A DNA stretch of 10,588 bases from Flavimaricola sp. (GCA_023300365.1 JALZWD010000159.1:1-10588), one strand, 5' to 3'; counted from the stretch's first letter, positions 1 to 7,906 are shown. The notes: generated from the sequence alone by a model not told the origin. Numbers and translations: made by a program.

Positions 1-103
1 TATCCCTGAGGACCGAGGTAGACTACCTCGTCGATAGGCCAGAGATGTAAGCGCAGCAATGCGTTCAGTTGACTGGTACTAATGGTCCGATAGGCTTGAT
101 TTG
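1..103 (+). rRNA. rrl: 23S ribosomal RNA, 3' end (partial)
   Basis: This is the last part of the large-subunit rRNA; the gene begins left of the window. The stretch with GTAAGCGCAGCAATGCGTT followed by GGTACTAATGGTCCGATAGGCTT (about 48-96) matches the conserved 3' end of bacterial 23S (E. coli: GTAAGCGCAGCGATGCGTT then GGTACTAATGAACCGTGAGGCTTAAC). The exact 3' end is set by pairing with the 23S 5' end, which is outside the window, so 103 is good to within a few bases. No tRNA lies between it and 5S. Confidence 0.96.
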
Positions 104-325
104 ATCCAGTAATAGTCTGACTTTACTGTTTAAAATCATGATACATACACACACAACCATCAGTATATCTGATAATGGAACAAGCTGAAATCCCGGCAGG
201 GACAACAGTCTGATGCTAGTCAAACGATAGTGGTCATTACCACTGGGTGGCTGCATGTTTGCATTGCAAACACGCCTTGCCACTCAGTCAAATGAGCAGT
301 GTCATTTGACTGGGCTTCTTTTTTG
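104..325 (+). other. 23S-5S internal transcribed spacer
   Basis: This is a 222-base spacer with no gene. It is rich in small hairpins: ATCAG/CTGAT, AGTGG/CCACT near 229-244, a 7-bp stem TGTTTGC/GCAAACA with a 3-base loop at 256-272, and the strong 13-bp hairpin listed separately just before 5S. The known role of such spacers in rRNA operons is to carry RNase processing signals for releasing 23S and 5S, and that is the simplest reading here. Confidence 0.75.
283..324 (+). terminator. Terminator-like hairpin just before 5S
   Basis: CAGTCAAATGA (285-295) pairs perfectly with TCATTTGACTG (302-312) around a 6-base loop, and T284-G313 and C283-G314 extend the stem to 13 bp. It is followed by CTTCTTTTTTG. 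The shape is that of an intrinsic terminator, but its position two bases before 5S inside an rRNA operon makes a processing stem (RNase III/E type) the likelier role. rRNA antitermination would normally allow read-through. The structure is seen directly; the function is inferred. Confidence 0.5.
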
Positions 326-326
326 A

Positions 327-442
327 TTTGGTGGTCATAGCGCGAGCAAAACACCCGATCCCATCCCGAACTCGGCAGTTAAGTGCCGCTGCGCTGATGG
401 TACTGCGTCTTAAGGCGTGGGAGAGTAAGTCACTGCCAAACC
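327..442 (+). rRNA. rrf: 5S ribosomal RNA
   Basis: This is a complete 5S rRNA of about 116 bases. It contains the conserved loop CCCGATCCCATCCCGAACTC (353-372) and the GATGGTACTGCGTCTTAAG region (397-415). The terminal helix is formed by TTTGGTGGT at 327-335 and the matching CCAAA around 436-440. The sequence is close to Rhodobacterales 5S as I remember it. No intrinsic terminator is visible directly downstream. Confidence 0.95.
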
Positions 443-719
443 TAGTAAGAAGTGTTTCGTTTGTTCTCTCTGTCGATGCATTCTCCCATATTTTAGGTTT
501 TGTCGCTGAGGCAGAAACTTTGCGGTTTGCATTTAGGTGCAATTACTGCCGTGATCTATGAATTAATCGCGATTTCTCGTCGGTTTCCCCTTATTTTCAT
601 GGGTATTCTTGATTTAGGAACAGTTAGTTTCCGCTCTTAATCTTTGGGAATTCACTGGTTTGAGCTATCCGGGACGGAGCGTTGCCTAGTGTTAGGGGTT
701 GTAGTTTTAGTCAGAGTCC
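443..719 (+). other. Spacer between 5S and the NRPS-like gene
   Basis: These 277 bases hold no convincing gene. I see no hairpin with a T-run that would end rRNA transcription and no clear sigma-70 promoter, so read-through from the rRNA operon into the next gene is possible. CGGGACGGAGC at 670-680 matches 10 of 11 bases of the tRNA-fMet 5' part at 3282-3292. The purine-rich AGGGG at 694-698 is too far (about 21 bases) from the ATG at 720 to be a normal ribosome binding site. Confidence 0.5.
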
Positions 720-3200
720 ATGCGTCAAACCTTTAAAAAAATAGAAGATCTTGCCAAATTGGCACCGGAAACTGTCGCACTTGTTCATGCGGGCGGCACG
801 ATTTCTTATGCCGAAATGTTGGATGGGGCGCGTTCAACGGCGGGTCTTTTGTTAGACCGTCCCGACGATGGTGCGCCGGTTTGCATTTTTGGCAGTTCGC
901 TGGCGTTGCAAATTCAGATGTCTTTGGGATGTTTGTTGGCCAACCGATCATATATCTCTTTGGGGCCACGTATCCCACTTGATGCCGTCAAACATATGGT
1001 CGGCATGGCCAAGACGTCATTGTGCCTGACTTCGGGCCAAGACGGTGATGACATGGCCAGTGCGTTGGGTATTTCTGCGATTTCGTATGATGTGGCGATG
1101 CATGCCCCGATCCCCGCGTCATTGCCTGACCTTGATCCAAATGCTTTGTCGCTGTTGCAAAATACCTCTGGTTCGACCTCGTTGCCCAAGATGGTGGGTG
1201 TCGATCAAAAGACGTTGCAGAAATATACGCTTTTGCATCACGATCTTGGGCAGTTGCAGGCAGGGGACCGGTATCCTTTGTTTGGCGAAACATGGTTTGA
1301 TAATTTTTATGGGGTTCTTCACGCTGGTGGGCAGCTCGAGGAATATGACCTTAAGGCCCGTGGTGCAGAGGGCCTGAGTGATTGGGTGCGCGCACGTAAA
1401 ATCACGAACATCCACACGTTTACCGCGGCCTTTCGGACCCTTGCGGAAACAACGCAAGAGCCGTTGCCTGATCTTCGGGTTGTGCGTCTGTTTGGTGAGG
1501 TGATGAACCGTAACGATATCGCGGCGTTTGAGCGGATCTGTCTGCCCGGTTCTACTTTTATGAATACGTTTGGTGCGACGGAATGCACCTGTATCGCGCA
1601 ATATGACCATCCCCATGGTGCCACGCCACCCCAAGGCAGTGTCCCTGCCGGAACGCCTGCAATTGCAGGAGCGATCCGGATCACAGGTGAGGTCGGTGGC
1701 AAGGAGGGCGTGACGCTTCCGGTTGGGGCGACGGGTGTGGTTGAGGTGCATAGCGATTATTTGGCGACCGGATACCTGAATAACCCGACCCTGACCGAGG
1801 GCGTGTTTTGGGACCAAGACGGGACACGTGCCCTCAGCACGGGGGACCTTGGCTTTTTGGATCCTGAGGGCGTTTTGCATGTTGTCGGCCGTGCGGATGA
1901 TCAGGTGAAAATTCGCGGCTATTCGGTGCGGTATTCCGAAGTTGAGGCGCCAATGGCGGGTCTTGATGGCGTGGCCGAGGCCGCGGTGACAAGCATCACA
2001 TCGGTGCATGGGACGCGGCAGTTGGCGTTGCACTATGTGTGCAAACCGGGTGCACGTCTGACACCGGTGGATGTGCGGGCGCATTTGGTGGCCGAACTGC
2101 CCGCGTATATGATCCCGAATTACATTTTGGCGCACGATAGCCTGCCCAAGACGCCGTCGGGCAAGATTTTGCGGCGTGAGTTGCCCAATCCGTTGGAGGA
2201 CGAGAATTTTCAACGCATCGTGTCGCGCGAGGGTTGGACGGCAGCCGAAGTGCGTGTGGCGGATGTCTGGACCAAAGTGTTGGGGCACAGCGGCTTTGAT
2301 CGGGACGAGGATTTCTTTGATGTTGGGGGCGATAGCCTTCAGGCGATGATGATGGTGGTGCGCAACGAAGAAGCGTTTGATCGCCGCCTTGGGTATGAAA
2401 GCCTGGCGCTGTCGGGTGCATGTGTTCGCACCATTGCCGGCCGTCTTGAGGGCCATTTCCAACACAGTGCAGAAGAGATCGTAACACTCCGCGAGGGTTC
2501 GCGGGATCGGCCGATTTACATTATGCCGGTGGAGCGCGGTGAATTTAGCGATTGGATGGTTTTTCTTCAATCTGGTCAGGATAAGCGCGCGGCCTTGGGG
2601 GTGCATGTTAGGGATGTGCACCAGCGCAGCGACTTTGAGGCCAAAAGTGTTGAGCAATTGGGGAAACGTGCTGCTGATGCGATCCGGCGGCAGGACCCAA
2701 ATGGGCCCTATGTTATTGCAGGCTTTAGTGCTGGGGCGAACATTGCCGTTGAAACCGTGCGGGCATTGATCGCGGGCGGTGGGACGGTTGCGGGCCTTGT
2801 TTTGGTGGATCCACCCGTGGCGCGGTATGAGGATTTTCGTCAAACGTGGCGCGTGCGCCGTATCCTGAGCGCCATCGCCAAATCCCGTAGTCTTGAGAAA
2901 ACGCTGAGCCGTGCTGGGCATTTGTGGTTTGGGCGGCCGACCGACGAGCTTGAGATCGCCGATGAACGTTCTTTTTGGAAATATACGCCCACGCCTTTTG
3001 CCGCCCCGCCGACATTGGTGATCGATGCCGCCGAACGCAATCCGCACCGCGCGGCCAAGGCGGCGTTTTGGGATGGTATCTTGGAAGGCGAGGTCACGCG
3101 GTGGACCGGGCCGGACGATCATATGAACCTTTTGCGGGCGCCGTGCTGTGATTTGACCCGTGTGCAAATCGAGCAATGGATCAAACAGCTTGGCGATTAG
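720..3200 (+). CDS. NRPS-like enzyme: adenylation - carrier protein - thioesterase
   Basis: This 826-residue protein should activate a carboxylic or amino acid as its AMP ester, load it on a phosphopantetheine arm, and release it (hydrolysis, cyclisation or dimerisation) through the thioesterase. The adenylation domain spans about 1-490: A3 TSGSTSLPK (149-157), A5 NTFGATE (282-288), A7 STGDLGF (373-379), A8 with IRGYSVR (398-404), and A10 PSGKILRREL (479-488, Lys482). The carrier domain spans about 505-580 with FFDVGGDSL and attachment Ser539. The thioesterase spans about 598-826 with GFSAG (Ser670), Asp697 and His801, a plausible full triad. There is no condensation domain. Asp194 aligns by hand with the amine-binding Asp235 of GrsA, but the following segment is about four residues shorter. 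A-T-TE enzymes such as RalA and fungal atromentin synthetases share this order. ATG 720 starts just before the normal domain start; no good Shine-Dalgarno is seen. The substrate is unknown. A phosphopantetheinyl transferase must be supplied from elsewhere. Confidence 0.92.
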   Translation: MRQTFKKIEDLAKLAPETVALVHAGGTISYAEMLDGARSTAGLLLDRPDDGAPVCIFGSSLALQIQMSLGCLLANRSYISLGPRIPLDAVKHMVGMAKTSLCLTSGQDGDDMASALGISAISYDVAMHAPIPASLPDLDPNALSLLQNTSGSTSLPKMVGVDQKTLQKYTLLHHDLGQLQAGDRYPLFGETWFDNFYGVLHAGGQLEEYDLKARGAEGLSDWVRARKITNIHTFTAAFRTLAETTQEPLPDLRVVRLFGEVMNRNDIAAFERICLPGSTFMNTFGATECTCIAQYDHPHGATPPQGSVPAGTPAIAGAIRITGEVGGKEGVTLPVGATGVVEVHSDYLATGYLNNPTLTEGVFWDQDGTRALSTGDLGFLDPEGVLHVVGRADDQVKIRGYSVRYSEVEAPMAGLDGVAEAAVTSITSVHGTRQLALHYVCKPGARLTPVDVRAHLVAELPAYMIPNYILAHDSLPKTPSGKILRRELPNPLEDENFQRIVSREGWTAAEVRVADVWTKVLGHSGFDRDEDFFDVGGDSLQAMMMVVRNEEAFDRRLGYESLALSGACVRTIAGRLEGHFQHSAEEIVTLREGSRDRPIYIMPVERGEFSDWMVFLQSGQDKRAALGVHVRDVHQRSDFEAKSVEQLGKRAADAIRRQDPNGPYVIAGFSAGANIAVETVRALIAGGGTVAGLVLVDPPVARYEDFRQTWRVRRILSAIAKSRSLEKTLSRAGHLWFGRPTDELEIADERSFWKYTPTPFAAPPTLVIDAAERNPHRAAKAAFWDGILEGEVTRWTGPDDHMNLLRAPCCDLTRVQIEQWIKQLGD

Positions 3201-3237
3201 AGCGCGTTTCTTTTTCTCGGGAGGCCCGCTTTTGCTG

Positions 3238-3266
3238 TTGCAGTCTGCGTGACACAATCGTACATA
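3238..3266 (+). promoter_or_regulatory. Possible promoter for tRNA-fMet
   Basis: TTGCAG (3238-3243) and TACATA (3261-3266) are separated by exactly 17 bases, and transcription from them would begin about seven bases before the mature tRNA. Each hexamer matches the sigma-70 consensus at only 3 of 6 positions, so this is a candidate judged by spacing and position. It would let tRNA-fMet be made independently of the rRNA operon and the NRPS-like gene. Confidence 0.3.
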
Positions 3267-3279
3267 CCAGTTCTAGTGT

Positions 3280-3356
<77 letters not shown>

Positions 3357-3393
3357 AAAAAACGCCTCGTGGTTTTGCCACGGGGCGTTTTTT
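3357..3393 (+). terminator. Intrinsic terminator after tRNA-fMet
   Basis: AACGCCTCGTGG (3361-3372) pairs with CCACGGGGCGTT (3378-3389) around the loop TTTTG, a 12-bp stem with one G-T pair, followed by a T-run. An A-run on the left side would make it work in both directions. It should end transcripts of the tRNA and of anything read through from upstream, isolating modABC. Confidence 0.9.
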
Positions 3394-3436
3394 GTTTTTT
3401 TGTTGTGTTTTTGGTGGGCGCAGGAAAAGTAGAGGG

Positions 3437-4156
3437 ATGCGCCGTGCCCTTTGTCTTGTTTGTCTTTTGATCAGTGTGCCTTTTGGTGCAATCGCCGATC
3501 CATTGGTTATTTTTGCGGCGGCAAGTTTGCGTGGCGCATTGGATGAAATCGTGCGTGGCTATGATGGCGATGTGGCGGTGTCGTATGGCGGAAGTGGTGC
3601 GATGGCCCAACAGATTGCGCGGGGCGCGCCTGCGGATCTTTACCTGTCGGCAAATGTGGCGTGGGTCGATTGGTTGCAAGAACAGGGGGAGGACGGCGCG
3701 CGGGTTGATCTGTTGTCTAACCGTCTGGTTCTTATCACGAACCAAGGCCTTGATAGCGCCGAGCGGGGGGATGTGTTCGCCGCGGCCCGCAGATCAGGGT
3801 TGGCTCTTGGGCAGACGCTGTCGGTTCCGGTTGGTATTTATGCGCGGCAAAGCCTTGAGGCATTGGATGAATGGGACAGCCTGCGGGGGTCTGTGATCGA
3901 ATTTCCCTCGGCCTCCGCCGTTCTTCGCGCGGTTGAGCTTGGCGAAGTGCCCGCTGGGGTGGTTTATGTCACCGATGCGCAGCAATCCCAACGCGTTGCC
4001 CATGTCGATATTTTAGACGACAGCACCCATGATGCGATCACCTATCCGATGATGCTTTTGAGCCCGACCGCCGAGCCGATGTTTGCGCTTTTACAAAGCG
4101 AAACGGCGGCAGATGTGTTCCGCCGTTACGGCTTTGTTGTGGTGGCGGACCGATGA
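3437..4156 (+). CDS. modA: Molybdate ABC transporter, periplasmic binding protein ModA
   Basis: This 239-residue periplasmic protein captures molybdate (and probably tungstate) and hands it to ModBC. Residues 1-20 form a signal peptide with a likely cut at AIA|D. The mature start has VIFAAASL with oxyanion-binding Ser30, then YGGSGAMAQQIARGAPADLY (50-69, Ser53), GIYARQSL (133-140), and VVYVTDA with Tyr177, matching the E. coli ModA ligand positions (Ser, Ser, Tyr). The C-terminal FRRYGF is also typical of the family. Pro-Val-Gly replaces the usual Pro-Ala-Gly before GIYA. The start at 3437 is chosen because an upstream in-frame extension would run through tRNA-fMet and its terminator; AGGA (3422) and AGAGGG (3431) precede it. 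The stop overlaps the modB start in ATGA. Confidence 0.96.
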   Translation: MRRALCLVCLLISVPFGAIADPLVIFAAASLRGALDEIVRGYDGDVAVSYGGSGAMAQQIARGAPADLYLSANVAWVDWLQEQGEDGARVDLLSNRLVLITNQGLDSAERGDVFAAARRSGLALGQTLSVPVGIYARQSLEALDEWDSLRGSVIEFPSASAVLRAVELGEVPAGVVYVTDAQQSQRVAHVDILDDSTHDAITYPMMLLSPTAEPMFALLQSETAADVFRRYGFVVVADR

Positions 4157-4845
4157 CAGATTGGCTTGGCCCCCAAGAATGGCAGGCGGTCTGGCTGTCG
4201 CTGGTGGTGGCGTTTTGGGCCACGATCCTAAGCCTGCCTTTGGGCGTCTTTACCGCATATGCATTGGCCCGGTGGCAATTTCGCGGGCGGCAGGTGTTGA
4301 ACCTTTTGGTGCATTTACCCTTGGTTCTGCCCCCTGTTGTGACGGGGTACCTTTTGCTTTTGACGTTTGGGCGCAATGGCTGGATCGGTGGCACGCTAGA
4401 GCAGATGGGAATTGTCTTGGCCTTTAAGTGGACGGGTGCGGTTTTGGCCGCCGCTGTTATGGCCTTTCCGTTGATGGTGCGTGCGATCCGCTTGTCGATC
4501 GAGGCGGTGGATCCCGGCCTTGAGCAGGCCGCCGCGACATTGGGGGCATCGCGCGCCCGCGTTTTTGCGACGATCACCTTGCCGATGATCCTGCCCGGTG
4601 TGTTGGCGGGGTCTGTCTTGGCCTTTGCCAAAGCGATGGGCGAGTTTGGCGCAACGATCACATTTGTCGCCAATATTCCGGGCCAAACCCAAACATTGCC
4701 CTCTGCGCTTTATGCCTTTCTTCAGGTGCCCGGCGCCGAGAGCTCCGCGGTGCGCCTTGTTATCGTGGCCGTGGTGATCGCCGTGGTGGCGCTGGTTGTT
4801 TCGGAAATTTTAGCGGCGCGATTGGCGCGGCGGGTAAGCCGATGA
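4153..4845 (+). CDS. modB: Molybdate ABC transporter, permease ModB
   Basis: This 230-residue inner-membrane protein forms the molybdate channel as a dimer. Five hydrophobic segments are visible at about 14-36, 48-72, 86-108, 145-163 and 198-221. The cytoplasmic EAA loop that docks on the ATPase runs from Glu124 through Gly131 to ITLP (141-144), followed by GVLAGSVLAFAKAMGEFG, a strong ModB/CysT-type signature. Length is normal for ModB (about 225-230). Its ATG shares four bases with the modA stop and its stop shares four with modC, so the three are probably translationally coupled. Confidence 0.95.
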   Translation: MTDWLGPQEWQAVWLSLVVAFWATILSLPLGVFTAYALARWQFRGRQVLNLLVHLPLVLPPVVTGYLLLLTFGRNGWIGGTLEQMGIVLAFKWTGAVLAAAVMAFPLMVRAIRLSIEAVDPGLEQAAATLGASRARVFATITLPMILPGVLAGSVLAFAKAMGEFGATITFVANIPGQTQTLPSALYAFLQVPGAESSAVRLVIVAVVIAVVALVVSEILAARLARRVSR

Positions 4846-5906
4846 TCGAAGTGCGCGTTCAACATAGCTTTGAGGGATTTACCCTAGATGTTGCGTTCGA
4901 GGCCCCCGCCGGGGTGACGGCCATTTTTGGTCGCTCGGGGGCGGGCAAGACCACATTGGTGAATGCGGTGGCCGGTTTGCTGCGCCCGGATGCGGCGCGC
5001 ATTGTGGTGGGCGGGCGCGTTTTGGCGGAGAGCGGTATTTGGCTGCGCCCCGAGGCCCGTCGGATTGGATACGTGTTTCAAGATGCGCGGCTGTTTCCGC
5101 ATATGACCGTGCGGCGCAATCTGGCCTATGGCGGCGGCGGTGATATCGGGCCGGTGGTCGATATGTTGGGGATTGCACATCTGCTTGAGCGGATGCCCGC
5201 ACATCTTTCGGGGGGCGAGACACAGCGTGTGGCAATCGGTCGGGCTTTGCTGTCGTCGCCCGATCTGTTGCTGATGGACGAGCCTTTGGCGTCCTTGGAT
5301 GAACACCGCAAACAAGAGATCCTGCCCTATTTGATGCGCCTGCGCGATACGTCGAAAATTCCGATCCTGTTTGTGAGCCATGCATTGAGCGAAGTTGCGC
5401 AATTGGCCAATACGCTGGTCTTGCTTGATCAGGGGCGTTGTGTGGCCACAGGGCCGATTGATGCGGTGTTGTCCGATCCGAAATTGGTACCGCATCTTGG
5501 GGTGCGCGGGGCGGGCGCGGTTTTGACCGGGGCCGTGGTCGCGCACCATGAGGATGGGTTAACCGAGGTCTCCGCGCCGGGGGGCACGCTGTTTGTGCCA
5601 AAGTTTGCGGCGATGATCGGCCAAAAGACGCGCATCCGAATTGAGGCGCAGGATGTGATCTTGTCGCGTGGCATGCCGCAGGGGTTGTCGGCGTTAAATG
5701 TGCTGCGTGGACGGGTGTCTGCGGTGCAAATGGGTGACGGGCCGGGGGCAATTGTGCAGATTGATATGCAAGGCACGCATTTGTTGGCACGGGTGACGCG
5801 GCGCTCGCTTGCCGCAATGTCGCTTGAATTAGGGCAGGAAATATATGCGATTGCCAAGACAGTGGCCGTAGCACCCGGTGATATTGGCCCAGTTGGCAAC
5901 GGTTAA
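4842..5906 (+). CDS. modC: Molybdate ABC transporter, ATP-binding protein ModC
   Basis: This 354-residue cytoplasmic ATPase drives molybdate import through ModB. Walker A GRSGAGKTT is at 30-38, the Q-loop Gln at 80, the signature LSGGETQRVAIGRALL at 122-137, Walker B LLLMDEP at 142-148, the D-loop SLD at 151-153, and the switch His180 in FVSHALSE. The C-terminal part, about 283-345, is a TOBE/Mop molybdate-binding domain starting LSALNVLRG, which can sense oxyanion and inhibit transport in some homologues. Length matches full-size ModC with its Mop domain. No modE or molybdenum-cofactor gene is in the window. No terminator is visible between its stop and rfbB 70 bases on. Confidence 0.96.
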   Translation: MIEVRVQHSFEGFTLDVAFEAPAGVTAIFGRSGAGKTTLVNAVAGLLRPDAARIVVGGRVLAESGIWLRPEARRIGYVFQDARLFPHMTVRRNLAYGGGGDIGPVVDMLGIAHLLERMPAHLSGGETQRVAIGRALLSSPDLLLMDEPLASLDEHRKQEILPYLMRLRDTSKIPILFVSHALSEVAQLANTLVLLDQGRCVATGPIDAVLSDPKLVPHLGVRGAGAVLTGAVVAHHEDGLTEVSAPGGTLFVPKFAAMIGQKTRIRIEAQDVILSRGMPQGLSALNVLRGRVSAVQMGDGPGAIVQIDMQGTHLLARVTRRSLAAMSLELGQEIYAIAKTVAVAPGDIGPVGNG

Positions 5907-5976
5907 CCCGTTATACGTGACAGGCGCGTGAGGGGTTGGTAAAGGAAGCGCAACTTTTAGAGTAGCAGGTAGTGGT

Positions 5977-7017
5977 ATGAAGATTCTGGTAACAGGTGGT
6001 GCAGGCTTTATTGGGTCGGCGGTTGTGCGTCATGCGGTGCGTGCGGGGCAGAGTGTCGTTAACGTTGATGCGCTGACCTATGCGGCGTGCCTCGACAATG
6101 TCGCCAGCGTATCCAATAGCCCGAACTATGCCTTTGAGCAGGCCGATATTCGCGACCGCGACGCGCTTGATGCTGTTTTCGCCAAGCACGCGCCGGATGC
6201 GGTCATGCATTTGGCCGCCGAGAGCCATGTTGACCGCTCAATTGATGGGCCCGGTGCGTTTATTGAGACGAACGTAAACGGCACCTATAATATGCTTGAG
6301 GCCGCGCGGGCCTATTGGGACGGCAAGGGCCGCCCCGAGGGGTTCCGGTTCCACCATATTTCTACAGATGAAGTTTTTGGAACGCTTGGGGCGACGGGTC
6401 AGTTTACCGAAGATACGCCCTATGCGCCCAATTCGCCTTATTCGGCCTCCAAGGCCGCGAGCGACCATTTGGTGCGCGCTTGGGCCGAGACGTATGGTTT
6501 GCCGATTGTGATGACCAATTGCTCGAACAATTATGGCCCGTTTCATTTTCCCGAAAAGCTGGTGCCTGTTGTGATTTTGCGTGCCTTGGCAGGGCAGCCA
6601 ATCCCGGTTTATGGCGAGGGCCTGAACATCCGCGATTGGCTTTATGTCGAAGACCACGCCGATGCGCTGCTGAAGGTTTTGGCGGAAGGTCAGTTGGGCC
6701 GGTCGTATAACATCGGTGGCGAGAACGAGGCCACGAATATTGATTTGGTCAAGATGATCTGTGCGATTTTGGACGAAAAGCGTCCTGCCGCCGCGCCATA
6801 TGCCGAGCAGATCACCTATGTTGCCGATCGTCCGGGCCATGATTTGCGCTATGCGATTGACCCGACCCGTATGCAAACCGAGCTGAACTGGCGTCCGTCT
6901 GTGACGCTTGAGCAGGGTTTGGAGAAAACCGTGCAATGGTATCTTGATAACCAAGATTGGTGGCAGGCCTTGCAAGAGCGGGACGGTGTTGGCGAGCGTT
7001 TGGGGAAATCAGCATGA
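5977..7017 (+). CDS. rfbB: dTDP-glucose 4,6-dehydratase
   Basis: This 346-residue cytoplasmic enzyme converts dTDP-D-glucose to dTDP-4-keto-6-deoxy-D-glucose, step two of dTDP-L-rhamnose synthesis. It is an extended short-chain dehydrogenase: the NAD-binding GGAGFIG is at 7-13, the catalytic STDEVFG at 129-135 with the Thr-Asp-Glu trio typical of dehydratases, and YSASK at 155-159. [12 protein letters not shown] (78-89) and [12 protein letters not shown] (219-230) are further family signatures. Length is normal. CAGG seven bases before ATG 5977 is a modest ribosome binding site. No clear promoter is seen in the 70-base gap after modC, so transcription from within or upstream of modC cannot be excluded. 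It overlaps rfbD by four bases. Confidence 0.97.
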   Translation: MKILVTGGAGFIGSAVVRHAVRAGQSVVNVDALTYAACLDNVASVSNSPNYAFEQADIRDRDALDAVFAKHAPDAVMHLAAESHVDRSIDGPGAFIETNVNGTYNMLEAARAYWDGKGRPEGFRFHHISTDEVFGTLGATGQFTEDTPYAPNSPYSASKAASDHLVRAWAETYGLPIVMTNCSNNYGPFHFPEKLVPVVILRALAGQPIPVYGEGLNIRDWLYVEDHADALLKVLAEGQLGRSYNIGGENEATNIDLVKMICAILDEKRPAAAPYAEQITYVADRPGHDLRYAIDPTRMQTELNWRPSVTLEQGLEKTVQWYLDNQDWWQALQERDGVGERLGKSA

Positions 7018-7892
7018 GGGCTGTTGTCTTTGGGCAAAGCGGGCAGGTTGCCAGCGAATTGCAACGACAGGCGGCCAGTGTTGGCGCGCATCTGATCGTT
7101 TTGGGCCGCGAGGCGGCGGATCAATCAAATCCTGTGGCTGCGGCGCAAACGCTGCGCAATTTGGTGCGCAATACGGATGTTGTGATCAATGCGGCGGCCT
7201 ATACAGCCGTGGACCGCGCGGAAACCGAGCCCGAGATTGCCCATGCGGTGAATGGCAAGGCACCGGGCGCATTGGCCAAAGTTGCCGCCGAGGCTGGCGT
7301 GCCGTTTTTGCATATTTCGACCGATTATGTGTTTGATGGATCGGGCGACAAGGCATGGAAACCCGGTGATGCGACTGGCCCGCTTGGGGTTTATGGCGCG
7401 AGCAAGCTTGAGGGCGAAGAGGGCGTACGTGCCGCAGGCGGCGATCATGCGATTTTGCGAACCTCGTGGGTATTTTCGGCCCATGGCGCGAATTTTGTGC
7501 GCACAATGCTGCGCCTTGGGGCCGAGCGTGATGCCTTGAGCATCGTAAACGATCAAATCGGCGGGCCGACACCGGCGAGTGGTATTGCCAGCGCCCTTTT
7601 TGGCATGGCGAAACAACTGATCAGCGGTGAGGGGCCATCGGGCACCTATCATTATGCCGGGGCGCCTGCGACAAGTTGGGCCGGGTTTGCCACCGAGATC
7701 TTTCGGCAGGCGCAGATGGATGTGGTGGTGAATGAAATTCCCGCCAGTGATTTTCCGACACCAGCGGCCCGCCCGGCGAATAGCCGCATGGATTGCAGCG
7801 GCCTTGAGGCCGATTTTGGAATTAAGCCGCCGAATTGGCAGGCAGAACTGCGTCAGGTCCTGAAGGATCTGGGTGTAAGCGAACCAGCCTGA
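7014..7892 (+). CDS. rfbD: dTDP-4-dehydrorhamnose reductase
   Basis: This 292-residue cytoplasmic enzyme reduces dTDP-4-keto-L-rhamnose to dTDP-L-rhamnose, the last step of the pathway. The Rossmann motif is GQSGQVA (7-13), then [12 protein letters not shown] (59-70), STDYVFDG (102-109) and the catalytic YGASK (127-131). RTSWVF and [10 protein letters not shown] are also characteristic. Length is typical (about 290). ATG 7014 is preferred over an in-frame ATG at 6957 because translation from 7014 starts exactly at the first Rossmann strand (MRAVVFG) and gives the common ATGA overlap with the rfbB stop. The pathway order here, B-D-C-A, differs from the enterobacterial B-D-A-C. Confidence 0.96.
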   Translation: MRAVVFGQSGQVASELQRQAASVGAHLIVLGREAADQSNPVAAAQTLRNLVRNTDVVINAAAYTAVDRAETEPEIAHAVNGKAPGALAKVAAEAGVPFLHISTDYVFDGSGDKAWKPGDATGPLGVYGASKLEGEEGVRAAGGDHAILRTSWVFSAHGANFVRTMLRLGAERDALSIVNDQIGGPTPASGIASALFGMAKQLISGEGPSGTYHYAGAPATSWAGFATEIFRQAQMDVVVNEIPASDFPTPAARPANSRMDCSGLEADFGIKPPNWQAELRQVLKDLGVSEPA

Positions 7893-7906
7893 GGGGCCTG
7901 ATTGAT

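Noticed and set aside
104..325. Possible tRNA in the 23S-5S spacer
   Set aside because: No cloverleaf or conserved T-loop sequence is present; only simple hairpins are found.
1119..3257. 712-codon open frame on the - strand opposite the NRPS-like gene
   Set aside because: It is fully covered by a gene with clear domains on the + strand, its translation shows no recognisable motif, and its length is explained by the scarcity of reverse-strand stops in this G/T-biased coding sequence.
686..3279. CTAGTGT found at 686-692 and at 3273-3279 (directly before tRNA-fMet), resembling a target-site duplication
   Set aside because: About one 7-base match is expected by chance between spacers of these sizes, and no transposase or mobile element is present.
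4879..5874. 331-codon open frame on the - strand opposite modC
   Set aside because: Proline/arginine-rich shadow of the modC coding strand with no family features.
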